This document shows positions 34,973-45,849 of a stretch of DNA of 64,000 nucleotides, piece after piece. Source of the stretch: Procambarus clarkii (Eukaryota > Arthropoda > Malacostraca > Decapoda > Cambaridae); NCBI RefSeq assembly GCF_040958095.1, contig NC_091185.1, forward strand, positions 15,100,333 to 15,164,332. Direction: 5' to 3'. Positions within the stretch are counted from its first letter, which is position 1. Every line of letters starts with the position of its first letter. Below the pieces are notes generated by a model. It saw nothing but the letters and a program-made list of their open reading frames with translations, had not been told where the DNA came from and did no database searches. The position numbers and the translations under genes were made by a program.

Positions 34973-37484
34973 TAACTCCGGGGGGAGGATTCTAGGGTCG
35001 TAGTGTAATGTGGAGTACTGACACCTATCCCGAAGTTGAGATTAATATTAGTATGTTAGTACACACATAACGAATGTCCCGTATTTGTCAAGGACATACA
35101 AGAAACTTAAGTCTTGCTGATTTTCATGTTAAAAGGAACATGTTATTATGAATTACTTATAGCCTATACAATAATTAAAGATTTAAATCACACAATTAAA
35201 ACAACAGAATCTACTGTGATGGGAATGTCCTGGGTCATAGTGACTTGTAATGGTTTGTTACTTGACATCACACCGCAGTATCATCATAGTTATCTAAATT
35301 GGATGTAAAAGGAATTACTCTTGGTCAGAGTTGTAATAGGCTTGTAGTTTCCCTTAGTGGAAACATGTATTAAATATTGAAACATTAAATGATTAAGTCA
35401 TCGGTAATCAGGAACCCTCTAAAGCTCACAATAAACTCAACAACTAGGGTCGCAGTGACATGTAATGGTGTATTACGTAGCTGCTGAATCGTAGGCAAAC
35501 TCAGAATAAGTTCCCAAGAACTGATAACACTATGGTATAATTATACAGTAAAGTATTATTAGTCATTTAAGATCAAGGAGACTATGACACTACAGTAAGG
35601 TCGCTGTGACTTGTAACTATTGAGTTACTAGACAATAACATCACGCAGCATCATGATCACCCCAAATTCAAATGAGGAAATTGAATTTAATGTGCACTGC
35701 CGTGCAGTAGTCATTCTGACTGATGGTACAACTAATTTGCTAACTAGCTAAATAATAGAAAAGTAGAGAACTGAAAAGTTTATTCATTAAAATCAAGGAA
35801 GATTCTGAGTCGACAGTGAGATTGGTAGCCTAGTCATTCTGACTTATGAGCTAATTAAATGGCAGCTCATAGGCTTGACACTGTAAACTTGTTAATACGA
35901 AATCACCTTTACATGAAATTGAGTTTATTAAATCAGTCTCTACAAGTATAGTCAACTGTAATTAATGGTGAGTACAGATTAGGCTAATACTCAGTTGACA
36001 CTAACTAAAGTCCCTAAACCTACCTAAATAAATGGTTTAAATTTCTAACCTACCTAAGTAAGGAACTAAGCTAATTGTGAGCAAAAATGTACTCGAATTA
36101 ACATTGAGAGCTGTATTGAGCTCATTAACAGGTCGAGCTATATTGAACTCATGAACATGGTGAGCTATATTGAGCTCGTCAACAGTGTTGACAGGGTGAG
36201 TTACAGTGAGCTCGTTAACATGGGGAGCTATATTGAGCTCGGTAAGCATGTTAACAAGGTGAGTTATAGTAAACTCGTCAACAGTGTTGACAGGGTGAGC
36301 TGCAGTGAGCTCGTTAACAGAGTTAACAGGGTGAGTTATATTGAACTCGTCAACAGTGTTGACAGGGTGAGCTGCAGTGAGCTCGTTAACAAGGTTAACA
36401 GGGTGAGTTATATTGAACTCGTCAACAGTGTTGACAGGGTGAGCTTCAGTGAGCTCGTTAACAGGGTGAGTTATATTGAACTCGTCAACAGTGTTGACAG
36501 GGTGAGCTGCAGTGAGCTCGTTAACAAGGTTAACAGAGTGAGTTATATTGAACTCGTCAACAGTGTTGACAGGGTGAGCTGCAGTGAGCTCGTTAACAGT
36601 GTTAACAGGGTGAGCTACAGTGAGCTCGAATTAACGAGGTGGAGTATTGCATCATTCAATTATCATGGCGAGCAGTGCTCGTGGCATGGGGAACATTAAT
36701 GCGTTCGATTGTCATGGCGAGCAATATTGAGCTCGTATGCGCATGGGGAACAAGAAGCACTCAATTATTACGTTAATTCTAAGGTGAGCTATATTAAGCT
36801 CATGAAGCATGTTAATTAACAATGCTGATGTTTAACGATAATGCATTAAACAAAGAGAAACCTAAGATTGCTGGAAATTAAATTACTGCTACGATTAATC
36901 CTATTCAAGATAATTTGTAACATTTTCCCAACCAAAACGATTCACGGGTTATTAGTTCTCTGTAAATTAACTTACGTATTGGTAAGTTTGCAAGTTTGTT
37001 CATGCTGCGCTCCTACACTAATTAAGCAGAAACGAAAGAAAAACAACTCAAACAAATTGATGCAAGTATTTATCACTAACTCTTAGTGCAGAAAACATGG
37101 TATTAAGAAGGTTTTCTTGGCAAACCTTTAAGTGCAAGTATAGTGGACCAGTGGTCCTAGTGAATTTATAATTACAGAAGTTGCTTGATGACTTCATAGT
37201 ATTACTAAATTCAGGAAATGCCAGTGGCATTGAGTGCTAGATTCTCTAGCCTAACATTATTAATTACCTAGGGAGTACTAGATTCTCTAGCCCAACATTA
37301 CAATTTACCTAGGAAGACTGAGTGTGGTCAATTATTACTTGTCGAGAATAATTCTAGGTCTGCAGTGAATTCAATGGCTTGGTCGCTGTGACTTGTACTT
37401 GTTTGAGTACGGACCATTGGTTTTCACTGAGAGCTATGAAACATCTCGGCGAGTATCAATTGCACTACATTCAATCTGAGTTTA
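34973..37484 (-). other. BEL element 1: long non-coding 3' region
   Basis: Between the protease stop and the 3' LTR there are about 2.5 kb without any RT, RNase H or integrase. A short phrase of the form GGTCGC(A/T)GTGACTTGTA recurs near 35235, 35449, 35598 and 37382, and again in element 2 near 52917, which ties the two elements together. A 36/72-bp tandem array occupies 36110-36640. Confidence 0.6.
36110..36640. repeat. 36-bp (72-bp higher-order) tandem repeats
   Basis: Alternating half-units GTGAGTTATATTGAACTCGT and GTGAGCTGCAGTGAGCTCGT, each followed by a CAACAGTGTTGACAGG or TAACA(G/A)GGTTAACAGG end, give a 72-bp composite unit. The half-units carry the palindromes GAGCTC and GTTAAC. A forward open frame (36151-36699) encodes a repeated ELVNSVDRVS(C/Y) peptide, but in-frame continuity follows from the 36-bp period and is not evidence of a gene. 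Confidence 0.85.
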
Positions 37485-38148
37485 TTACTCAGCTGTGTTT
37501 CTCCTTTTAGCTTGCTGCTGGAGAATTGATTTACTGCTGACTAATTTATTATTGTTGGCAGGCTTAGGCTTGTTCACATTCAGAACTTTACCTGTAAGTA
37601 AGTAGCCACCTGCAGATTGGAGCATATTCATTCCCAATCGTTTAACATGTCCAGTTATGAACTGGTAATAGTAGTCGGCTCCTACTAGTACATCTACATT
37701 GTTAAGGCGGTCAGACGTTAACTTGTTGTCAGCCAAATTAATTTCACGCTCCTGCAGGAAGTGGGCTGTGTACCCCAGACCCTTAATATTTAAGTCTAAA
37801 GGTATTTGATCTACAACAATGGCTTGGACAGCCTTGGCATGACTACCTAGTCGTACAAGCGGTTGAACTACTGAGTATTCATGGGTTCCTCGATTTATCA
37901 TGAACCCTGACAAGTTTAATTTTACCTGTCCTATTGGTTGCAAATTAAGTGCCTCTGCTGCCCTTTGAGTAATGAAAGTTCTCTGGGAACCTTGATCAAA
38001 TGGTCCACGTGTGGTGATCTTGGCTCCTCTGTTCTTCACTTGAAGTTGGACAGTAGGCAATGCAGCATCCACTTGAGATGCTAGTGAAGTTACGCTGTAC
38101 ACATCTCGCACCTTGCAGCACTGTACTGGTGTAGATTCTCTACCTCCT
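37485..38148 (-). pseudogene. BEL/Pao element 1 aspartic protease
   Basis: Reverse frame 38111-37485 (208 codons). It contains FDQGSQRTFIT, the D-x-G active-site region of BEL/Pao retroviral-type proteases, then LVGADYYY and SAGGYLLTGKVLNV. The protease would cut the polyprotein. The frame stops soon after GYLLTGKV, where autonomous BEL elements run on into RT. A solo LTR is inserted just upstream (38149-39155), separating it from gag. Confidence 0.85.
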
Positions 38149-39155
38149 TGTTACGAACCTGGACCCAGCGTCCGAGCACGGAGCAGTGACGACCGCGCCA
38201 TCTGTGGGTCAGCTCCCGAAACCCCCACCAAATGGACGACGACACCTAGTGAGGACAAGGTGTACTGGCCACAAGGGCCAGTTTCCAGTCCTGTTCAGCG
38301 CTCAACACAGCCGCTGCTGACCTCTTGTGAGGTGGTGCTCAGACAACAGCGCCATCTATGGAGTGGATAGGTGGGCGTTTGTGTCTGAGCCTGTAAGTGA
38401 GGTGCTTGAGTGTGTTATTGATGACGTGACTGCTTACAGAGTCGACCTGGGACTGCTGTGATGAAAGTTGAGTCAGTCCTACCCAAGGCAGCCGTCTCCA
38501 TACCTTGTGCTTTGCTGCAGCAGTGAGTCGTCTCCCGGATGAACACTGTGGTGTTACCCTGCCTGTGAAGCGGCAGTGAAGGATCGTCGTACCCGGGACC
38601 GACTGCTGGAGACGATTAACTACTGGGGTATTGAGGACAGGAGAGTGATTTGTGGTATCACACGAGGCTCCTGACTAGGGCGCTACCCTAGTATCGCTCG
38701 TGGGGTGGCCTGACCAGCGTTGCTGATCCGGAACCTGCCAGCAGACCTGCTGGACTTGTGGTTGACGGCCTCCACGGCGGTGCCCCCAGTGGTACTGTGT
38801 TTTGGCTGACCTGTGGCCAGGGTAGACTCAGCTTCTCAAAGGATTCGTTGTGAGGCCACGAAAGCACCGAGGACTTGACACCGAGAGTTTGGATCCAGAG
38901 TCTTCAGGAGAAGACGATTGTGTATTTCCCCTGTACAGTGTTAATACCCCTCCCCCTGTGCACTCTTTATATATTATTTATTTGGTGATGGTAATAATTA
39001 TAATCTTAAGTTCTTAACTTTATTTCCCTTCCCCTTTAAGTTACTTGCGTCACGGATCTCATTCCTTGAAAGCCACTACTGGCTTGGGGCCGGATACAAC
39101 TTCCTCTAATAACATCAGAGTACGAACTCAGTTGTGACCCGAGAGGGCCGTAACA
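38149..39155 (+). mobile_element. solo LTR (1007 bp) inside BEL element 1, TSD CTCCT
   Basis: Begins TGTTACGAACC and ends GGCCGTAACA. CTCCT occurs immediately before (38144-38148) and after (39156-39160). It is similar along its length to the 21095-22104 copy, including the G/C-rich start, a GCGCCATCTATGG block (38349) and the GGCTTGGGGCCGGAT block near the right end. Two independent perfect 5-bp duplications establish the element's ends. Confidence 0.92.
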
Positions 39156-39160
39156 CTCCT

Positions 39161-40897
39161 ATTCTAGGATTGACATAATTTGTCCTAACTAATTTGCACA
39201 GTGCAGCATGATGCTTGCCCCTTCTACACCTATTGCAGGTGTTCAGTGGGGTTTCACAGCTATTAACATTATGTGATTTGAGACACCTAGTACATTTGTG
39301 TAACTGTTTTGAGTCGTCTGACTCTTGTGTCTCTATTAGGGTAATTAGTACATTTGTACAGAGAATGTTTTTGATTGCAAAACAAGCACATTCCCCATCC
39401 TACAGCTCGTTTAGGGGTTACCGGTTTTGGTAAAACAGTACTTGCAGGTTGTGATGGTTTTGCTGCTTGCATTTGCTTGTTATTTATTCTCTTGTGAGTA
39501 CTTGGTGTACTCTGGGGAACCATTAACAGGCTCTTGGGAGTGCTCTTTGGACTATTAGGTCTCTTTAGGAGCACCTGTGAAGTCATTGGGGGTGCTCTTT
39601 GGACTATTAGGGTCTCTTAAGCAGCACCTGTGGGGCTTTTAGGCCTCACTGATGAATCAGTGTTTGACTGATTGTTGTTACATTGATTATTAGCACCTTT
39701 GTTACCTAGTGACAGTGTCACTTCAGGAGTTTCAGGTAAGGAAACTGATGTAGGTACAGTTTTGGTGCATTCAGATTTAGCATTAATTGCCTGGTCTGCT
39801 GTATGATTGCTCATATTGCGCAAACCTGTAAATATATCCTGCTTTAACAGGGTATTACCATTCTGGTATACATATAATTTATTAAGTGTGTCACCAGACA
39901 ATTTTCTTTGGATGACAATTTTTGTCATCCACTCAGCAGTTGGGTGATCCATCTCTTTACTGAAGGAATTTATCAGTGACTCAAGCTGGAAACTAAAGGC
40001 TTGTAAAGAGTCAACTGATTGATCTGGTGAAGATAAATTTAATAATTGGTGCACAAGGTGTATAATAGTCTTCTCATTGTTAGCACTTACTTTAGAAGGC
40101 TGTTGTGAGCAATTGTGACCATTACTTGTGTTGCTTAAGGCTTCTTGCTTAGCCTCAGTTTTGATTATAGCTTCAGTTGCTGTTGCAGCATTAGCTTTAT
40201 CATTTTCTGGTTCAGATCCACTGATTATTGCAGCTTCACTTGTTTCATCTGCAGCTTCACTTGTTTCATCTGCAGCTTCACTTGTTTCTCTGGGTTCTTG
40301 TGATAAGCTAGTTAATTCAGTAGCCTTATGTATTGAACTTATAGAATCCAGGGAACATTGAGAAGAGCTGTCTGAAAATTGATCAGACTCTGTAAACAAA
40401 TCATCACGTGAAGTTGTATTAGACGAGAGGTTAGAAAATGAAGGTTGAACTTCAGTTGTGGATCCTCTGTAGTGATCAGTATTGATTAGAGGATTCTCCT
40501 CATCTTGAGGTAGCTCAAGTATTTCATCTGAGCTGAGTGTTGGCTTGGGTGTAGGTCTATTAATGATCTGTTCTATCCACTCGGGAATATCTTGTCTCGC
40601 AAGCACCTCCTTATATCGGTCTAACCAGGTTTGAACGCTACGTTCATAGTTATCAAGATCAGATTCTGTCAGACGTAAGTTGTCTGAGACAGTATGACCG
40701 ACCTGGAGTAAATTCCTGTGGGACTCGATTACAGTCTTTATATAATCATATTTTTGGTTAGCGCTCCTTATGGAACATGCTAGTCTGTAGACGTAATCTG
40801 GGTCAGTTTCTACAAAGTTGTCACATCTGATAAGCTGTTTTCCTAGCTGAATTTGAAGAGCTGTCAAGAATCTTGCATTCCTTTCTAGAGGATTCAT
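39161..40897 (-). pseudogene. BEL/Pao element 1 gag
   Basis: Reverse frame from 40897. The N-terminal region is helical and charged. An acidic Ser/Glu-rich middle includes a triplicated ETSEAAD(E). A conserved C-terminal region (HPTAEWMTKIVIQRKLSGDTL) precedes the zinc knuckles. An in-frame TAA near 39614-39616 and a frameshift near 39287 interrupt it. Three knuckles are visible across frames: CLFCNQKHSLYKC, CTRCLKSHNVNSC and CNRCRRGKHHAALC. Gag packages the RNA. A 52-bp near-duplication lies around 39541-39640. The region left of the knuckles is split from the protease by the solo LTR. Confidence 0.85.
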
Positions 40898-41000
40898 TCT
40901 TGTGGTAAATTGAGCCTGATAGGGCTTATGTAGCTATTTGTATAGCTATGGTGTCTGCTCCTTGATGTAGAGCAGGTATAATTATTGACAGCCTGATATT

Positions 41001-41500
41001 NNNNNNNNNNNNNNNNNNNNNNNNNNNNNNNNNNNNNNNNNNNNNNNNNNNNNNNNNNNNNNNNNNNNNNNNNNNNNNNNNNNNNNNNNNNNNNNNNNNN
41101 NNNNNNNNNNNNNNNNNNNNNNNNNNNNNNNNNNNNNNNNNNNNNNNNNNNNNNNNNNNNNNNNNNNNNNNNNNNNNNNNNNNNNNNNNNNNNNNNNNNN
41201 NNNNNNNNNNNNNNNNNNNNNNNNNNNNNNNNNNNNNNNNNNNNNNNNNNNNNNNNNNNNNNNNNNNNNNNNNNNNNNNNNNNNNNNNNNNNNNNNNNNN
41301 NNNNNNNNNNNNNNNNNNNNNNNNNNNNNNNNNNNNNNNNNNNNNNNNNNNNNNNNNNNNNNNNNNNNNNNNNNNNNNNNNNNNNNNNNNNNNNNNNNNN
41401 NNNNNNNNNNNNNNNNNNNNNNNNNNNNNNNNNNNNNNNNNNNNNNNNNNNNNNNNNNNNNNNNNNNNNNNNNNNNNNNNNNNNNNNNNNNNNNNNNNNN
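41001..41500. other. assembly gap, 500 N
   Basis: Exactly 500 N, the usual placeholder for a gap of unknown size. BEL element 1 (its 5' leader and LTR) enters from the left and an inverted Penelope fragment from the right. The true content and length are unknown, so adjacency across it is unproven. Confidence 0.98.
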
Positions 41501-42508
41501 TAGTTTCTTGATAATCCTTGTTTCACTGCTGAGGTGATGTCGGTCTGTGAGGATGTCGAGGTGTTGTTCAATGCGGGTACGGATACTTTCGTCGTGCTGC
41601 GTTTCACTTACGAGATGGAAAAGGATGGGAAGCTGCCCTTTCTAGATGTAACAGTCATGGAAAAGAGCGGAGGTTTCCACACTGCAGTCTACACTAAGGA
41701 AACGAACATAGGAATGTGCCTAAATGCCAACAGCGACTGCCCAGACAGGTACAAGAGGAGTGTTGTTAACGCATATGTCGACCGTGCTCTCAGCCACAGC
41801 TCACAATGGAAGCAAGTCGACGAAGAACTCTGTAGGGTAAGGCAGGTCCTAGTCAACAACGGCTTCTCCAATGGTTTCGTGGAAGACATCATAAGAAGGA
41901 AAGTGAAACGCCATGCAACCTCTGAAGAGACAACTAACACAACACCTATACCCCCTATTAGACTATTTTACAGGAACTTCTTTTCCACAGCTCATCAAAC
42001 GGAGGAAAGGGTCCTGAAAGATATTGTTAATAGAAACGTTATCCCTACATACAAAAATCAGAAGATACAACTGACAATTTACTATAAAACCAGAAAAACG
42101 GCCAGCCTACTCATGAGAAACTCTCCAGACACAAAACAGAACGCTTTAAAAGAGACTAACGTCGTCTATGCCTTCAAATGCCCTCTTGGGGACTGTAAGC
42201 TCCAAAAAACCCAGTATATAGGCAAGACAACAACATCTCTTTCTAGGCGTTTAACGATGCATAAGCAACAGGGCTCCATTAAGGAACATATAATCTCTTC
42301 CCACAACCAAACCATCGCCAGAGAAATCCTAGTAAACAACACAGAAATAATCGATAGATACAGCGATAGCAGGCGGCTTGACGTTTGCGAGGCACTACAC
42401 ATCAAGAAGTCAACACCAGCAATCAACAGCCAATTAATGCACAACTATATTCTACCCACCTCAAGACTCCGCTCCAATATAGAAGCATCAAGAAATATGG
42501 ACCAATAG
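41501..42508 (+). pseudogene. Penelope-like element B (RT end and GIY-YIG), inverted 5' piece
   Basis: From 41598 the forward frame encodes the RT end (RFTYEMEKDGKLPFLDVTV, PDRYKRSVVNAYVDRA) and a complete GIY-YIG endonuclease (VVYAFKCPLGDCKL, TQYIGKTTTSLSRRL, VCEALHIKKSTPAI), ending at 42508. The 3' part is open and well preserved. 41501-41597 is the reverse complement of the N-terminal coding region of element C (43097-43190). The element is therefore broken by an inversion junction, with the rest lost in the gap. Confidence 0.9.
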
Positions 42509-42783
42509 GCTTTCTGCAATCACTTCTATTCAATACCCATTGTTTCGTGTTCTGTCTTGTGTTGATGAAATTAATACCCTATTAATACCACCTCTTGTTC
42601 TGTCTTGTGTTGATGAAATTAATACCCTATTAATGCCACCTCACCCCATCCACCTCTCTCAAATGTAGATATAAAATCGGAGATGCGTAAGTTCTATTCA
42701 GTTGTGTATTTGTAAACTAAAGTCTTTGAAAATGTAATAAGTTTTACGAAACGCGCTCGTGTCGCGTCAGACTAGAAATAAAA
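42509..42783 (+). repeat. Penelope pseudo-LTR between elements B and C
   Basis: 3' untranslated region of B running directly into the start of C, the head-to-tail arrangement typical of Penelope elements. It contains a 50-bp near-duplication built on TGTTGATGAAATTAATACCC and the hammerhead-like motif at 42717-42775. The same block is repeated after C (45250-45524). Confidence 0.85.
42717..42775 (+). ncRNA. hammerhead-like ribozyme motif in the Penelope pseudo-LTR
   Basis: Stem I: GTCT (42722-42725) with AGAC (42769-42772), extended by CTA/TAG across a 2-base bulge. Core: TTGAAAA plus one extra T (42726-42733) where the consensus is CTGANGA. Stem II: GTAA/TTAC (42734-42737, 42744-42747). Then GAAA (42748-42751), stem III CGCG/CGCG (42752-42755, 42763-42766) with A15.1 opposite U16.1, and a GTC cleavage triplet ending at 42768. 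Hammerheads are a known feature of Penelope pseudo-LTRs. Relative to the consensus, positions 3 and 8 changed together (C3 to U, G8 to A), which keeps their pairing. Activity is uncertain. Confidence 0.6.
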
Positions 42784-45249
42784 ATGAATTTTGGAGAATT
42801 GATTTTTGATTTACCTCCAACAGTGAAAAGAAATGTACGAAAGACTGAGAAAATTCGTGTTAGAATTATTAATCTTACTTTTTCGGTCATATATAATAAT
42901 ATATGTCTACAGGAAAGACTGCTACCAAAATATACTAATATTAAAGCGCACGACCCAGCAGCAAGGAATCAAGCCTTCACGGTAAAATATCGCCAGGATC
43001 TGATTCGTGATCAGATATACAAGGCAGAGAATGAAATCAAAGACAACAAAACGCAACTACTTCATGCTACAAACGAATGGAGAAATAGCAACATCGACGA
43101 AAGTATCCGTACCCGCATTGAACAACACCTCGACATCCTCACAGACCGACATCACCTCAGCACTGAAACAAGGATTATCAAGAAACTAACAACATTATAT
43201 GGAGGACCTATGGCAATTCCACGACCAAGAGATGGCTTCCTGAACCTTGCAGGAATTAACCTCACTGAGGACCAAGTCACTCTCCTAAATCTGGGCATAA
43301 ACTGTCATGTTATGTCCAGACCGAGTGAGATGGCCCGGAAAGTAGAGTTGGAAATTCTGTTGGACGACATATTCGACCTCGAGACACAAAAGAAGGTCAC
43401 TACCAAAGATACCTTACAAGCAGAACTTATTGCAGAAGGAGGAAAGAATCGAGGCAATTACAGAAGCACCATACAGTCCCCCGAGCTCAAAGCGGCAGCT
43501 AAAAGACTTCGTGAGAACAAGGAGATAGTTGTCAGGAGAGGTGACAAGTCGCCAATATATGTCATTCTTAAAAAAGACGAATATCTGGCGAAAATGAACA
43601 TCATACTCTCTGACCAAACTAAGTTCCAAAGGGTAACGAAGGACACTGCAGCCGAATTAAAAGCAAAGGTCAACAAACTGATCGAAACTGTGAACGCCAA
43701 GAAATCCGGACTCCACCTGCCAAAGATCATTGGGGAATATAAACCTGGATATGCGTATGGAAATGTCAAGACACACAAGCCTGGAAACCCACTTCGGCCA
43801 ATCATTAGCCAGATACCCACACCCACGTACAGACTGGCGAAGCGACTCAACGGCCTGCTGACTCCTTATGTTCCTTGCGCCTTCAGCCTGAAGTCTCCAA
43901 AGGAATTTGTTGACTTACTGCGGGGCACACGGGCCACAGGGATACGAGCCTCGTTGGACGTAGAATCGCTGTTTACCAACGTACCTGTGGACGAGACAAT
44001 CGGGATGATAGCCGACAGAGTGTATCGTGATCCAGCCTGTACTCCTCTTGACATACCAGAAAATATTCTGAGGAAACTACTCCAAGCTTGTTCTAAAGAG
44101 GCACCCTTCTTGAGCCCGGATGGGCACATGTATAAGCAAGTAGATGGGGTCGCCATGGGTTCTCTCCTAGGTGTCCTGTTTGCAAACTTCTACATGGGTA
44201 CCATCGAGCAAAAAGTCTTAGTCGACATGAACTTGAAACCGGCCATATACTGCAGGTATGTTGACGACATTTTTACACAGGTACCTGATGTCAGACATCT
44301 GCAGGAGCTGAAGGAGGCGTTTGAGCAGAGTTCCGTGCTGCGTTTCACTTACGAGATGGAAAAGGATGGGAAGCTGCCCTTTCTAGATGTAACAGTCACG
44401 GAAAAGAGCGGAGGTTTCCACACTGCAGTCTACACTAGGGAAACGAACATAGGAATGTGCCTAAATGCCAACAGCGACTGCCCAGACAGGTACAAGAGGA
44501 GTGTTGTTAACGCATATGTCGACCGTGCTCTCAGCCACAGCTCAGAATGGAAGCAAGTCGACGAAGAACTCTGTAGGGTAAGGCAGGTCCTTGTCAACAA
44601 CGGCTTCTCCAATGGTTTCGTGGAAGACATCATAAGAAGGAAAGTGAAACGCCATGCAACCTCTGAAGAGACAACTAACACAACACCTATACCCCCTATT
44701 AGACTATTTTACAGGAACTTCTTTTCCACAGCTCATAAAACGGAGGAAAGGGTCCTGAAATATATTGTTAATAGAAACGTTATCCCTACAGACAAAAATC
44801 AGAAGATACAACTGACAATTTCCTATAAAACCAGAAAAACGGCCAGCCTACTCTTGAGAAACTCTCCAGACACAAAACAGAACGCTTTAAAAGAGACTAA
44901 CGTCGTCTATGCCTTCAAATGAACTCTTGGGGACTGTAAGCTCCAAAAAACCCAGTATATAGGCAAGACAACAACATCTCTTTCTAGGCGTTTAACGATG
45001 CATAAGCAACAGGGCTCCATTAAGGAACATATAATCTCTTCCCACAACCAAACCATCGCCAGAGAAATCCTAGTAAACAACACAGAAATCATCGATAGAT
45101 ACAGCGATAGCAGGCGGCTTGACGTTTGCGAGGCACTACACATCAAGAAGTCAACACCAGCAATCAACAGCCAATTAATGCACAACTATATTCTACCCAT
45201 CTCAAGACTCTGCTCCAATATAGAAGCATCAAGAAATATGGACCAATAG
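42784..45249 (+). pseudogene. Penelope-like element C, nearly intact, one internal stop
   Basis: A 712-codon frame (42784-44922) holds an N-terminal region and the full RT: SLDVESLFTNVPVDETI, VDGVAMGSLLGVLFANFYMG, catalytic CRYVDDIF (YVDD at about residues 492-495), and FLDVTV. It ends at TGA 44920-44922, in the stretch where elements A and B have TGC CCT. The same frame then continues with the GIY-YIG endonuclease (TQYIGKTTTSLSRRL, VCEALHIKK) to TAG at 45247-45249. The RT and GIY-YIG domains are otherwise uninterrupted, so this is a recent copy inactivated mainly at that codon. The start at 42784 is the first ATG after the pseudo-LTR hammerhead motif. It is flanked by near-identical pseudo-LTRs. 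Confidence 0.93.
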
Positions 45250-45679
45250 GCTTTCTGCAATCACTTCTATTCAATACCCATTGTTTCGTGTTCTGTCTTG
45301 TGTTGATGAAATTAATACCCTATTAATACCACCTCTTGTTCTGTCTTGTGTTGATGAAATTAATACCCTATTAATGCCACCTCACCCCATCCACCTCTCT
45401 CAAATGTAGATATAAAATCGGAGATGCGTAAGTTCTATTCAGTTGTGTATTTGTAAACTAAAGTCTTTGAAAATGTAATAAGTTTTACGAAACGCGATCG
45501 TGTCGCGTCAGACTAGAAATAAAAATGAATTTTGGAGAATTGATTTTTGATTTACCTCCAACAGTGAAAAGAAATGTACGAAAGATTGAGAAAATTCGTG
45601 TTAGAATTATTAATCTTACTTTTTCGGTCATATTTAATAATATATGTCTACAGGAAAGACTGCTACCAAAATATACTAA

Positions 45680-45680
<1 letters not shown>
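45250..45680 (+). repeat. pseudo-LTR after C and 5' fragment of Penelope D
   Basis: Repeats the B-C junction sequence, then restarts the coding region at 45525 (MNFGELIFDLPP) in head-to-tail fashion. It breaks off after about 50 codons at a (TA)n tract near 45680. Element D is therefore a terminal partial unit of the tandem, as expected for Penelope insertions. Confidence 0.88.
45458..45516 (+). ncRNA. hammerhead-like ribozyme motif (after Penelope C)
   Basis: Same structure as at 42717-42775, with one difference in the stem III loop (GATCG in place of GCTCG). Confidence 0.55.

Positions 45681-45849
<169 letters not shown>

Noticed and set aside
36037..36699. A repeat protein with ELVNSVDRVS units.
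   Set aside because: The period is 36 bp, so any frame would stay in phase, and it lies in the non-coding part of a retroelement.
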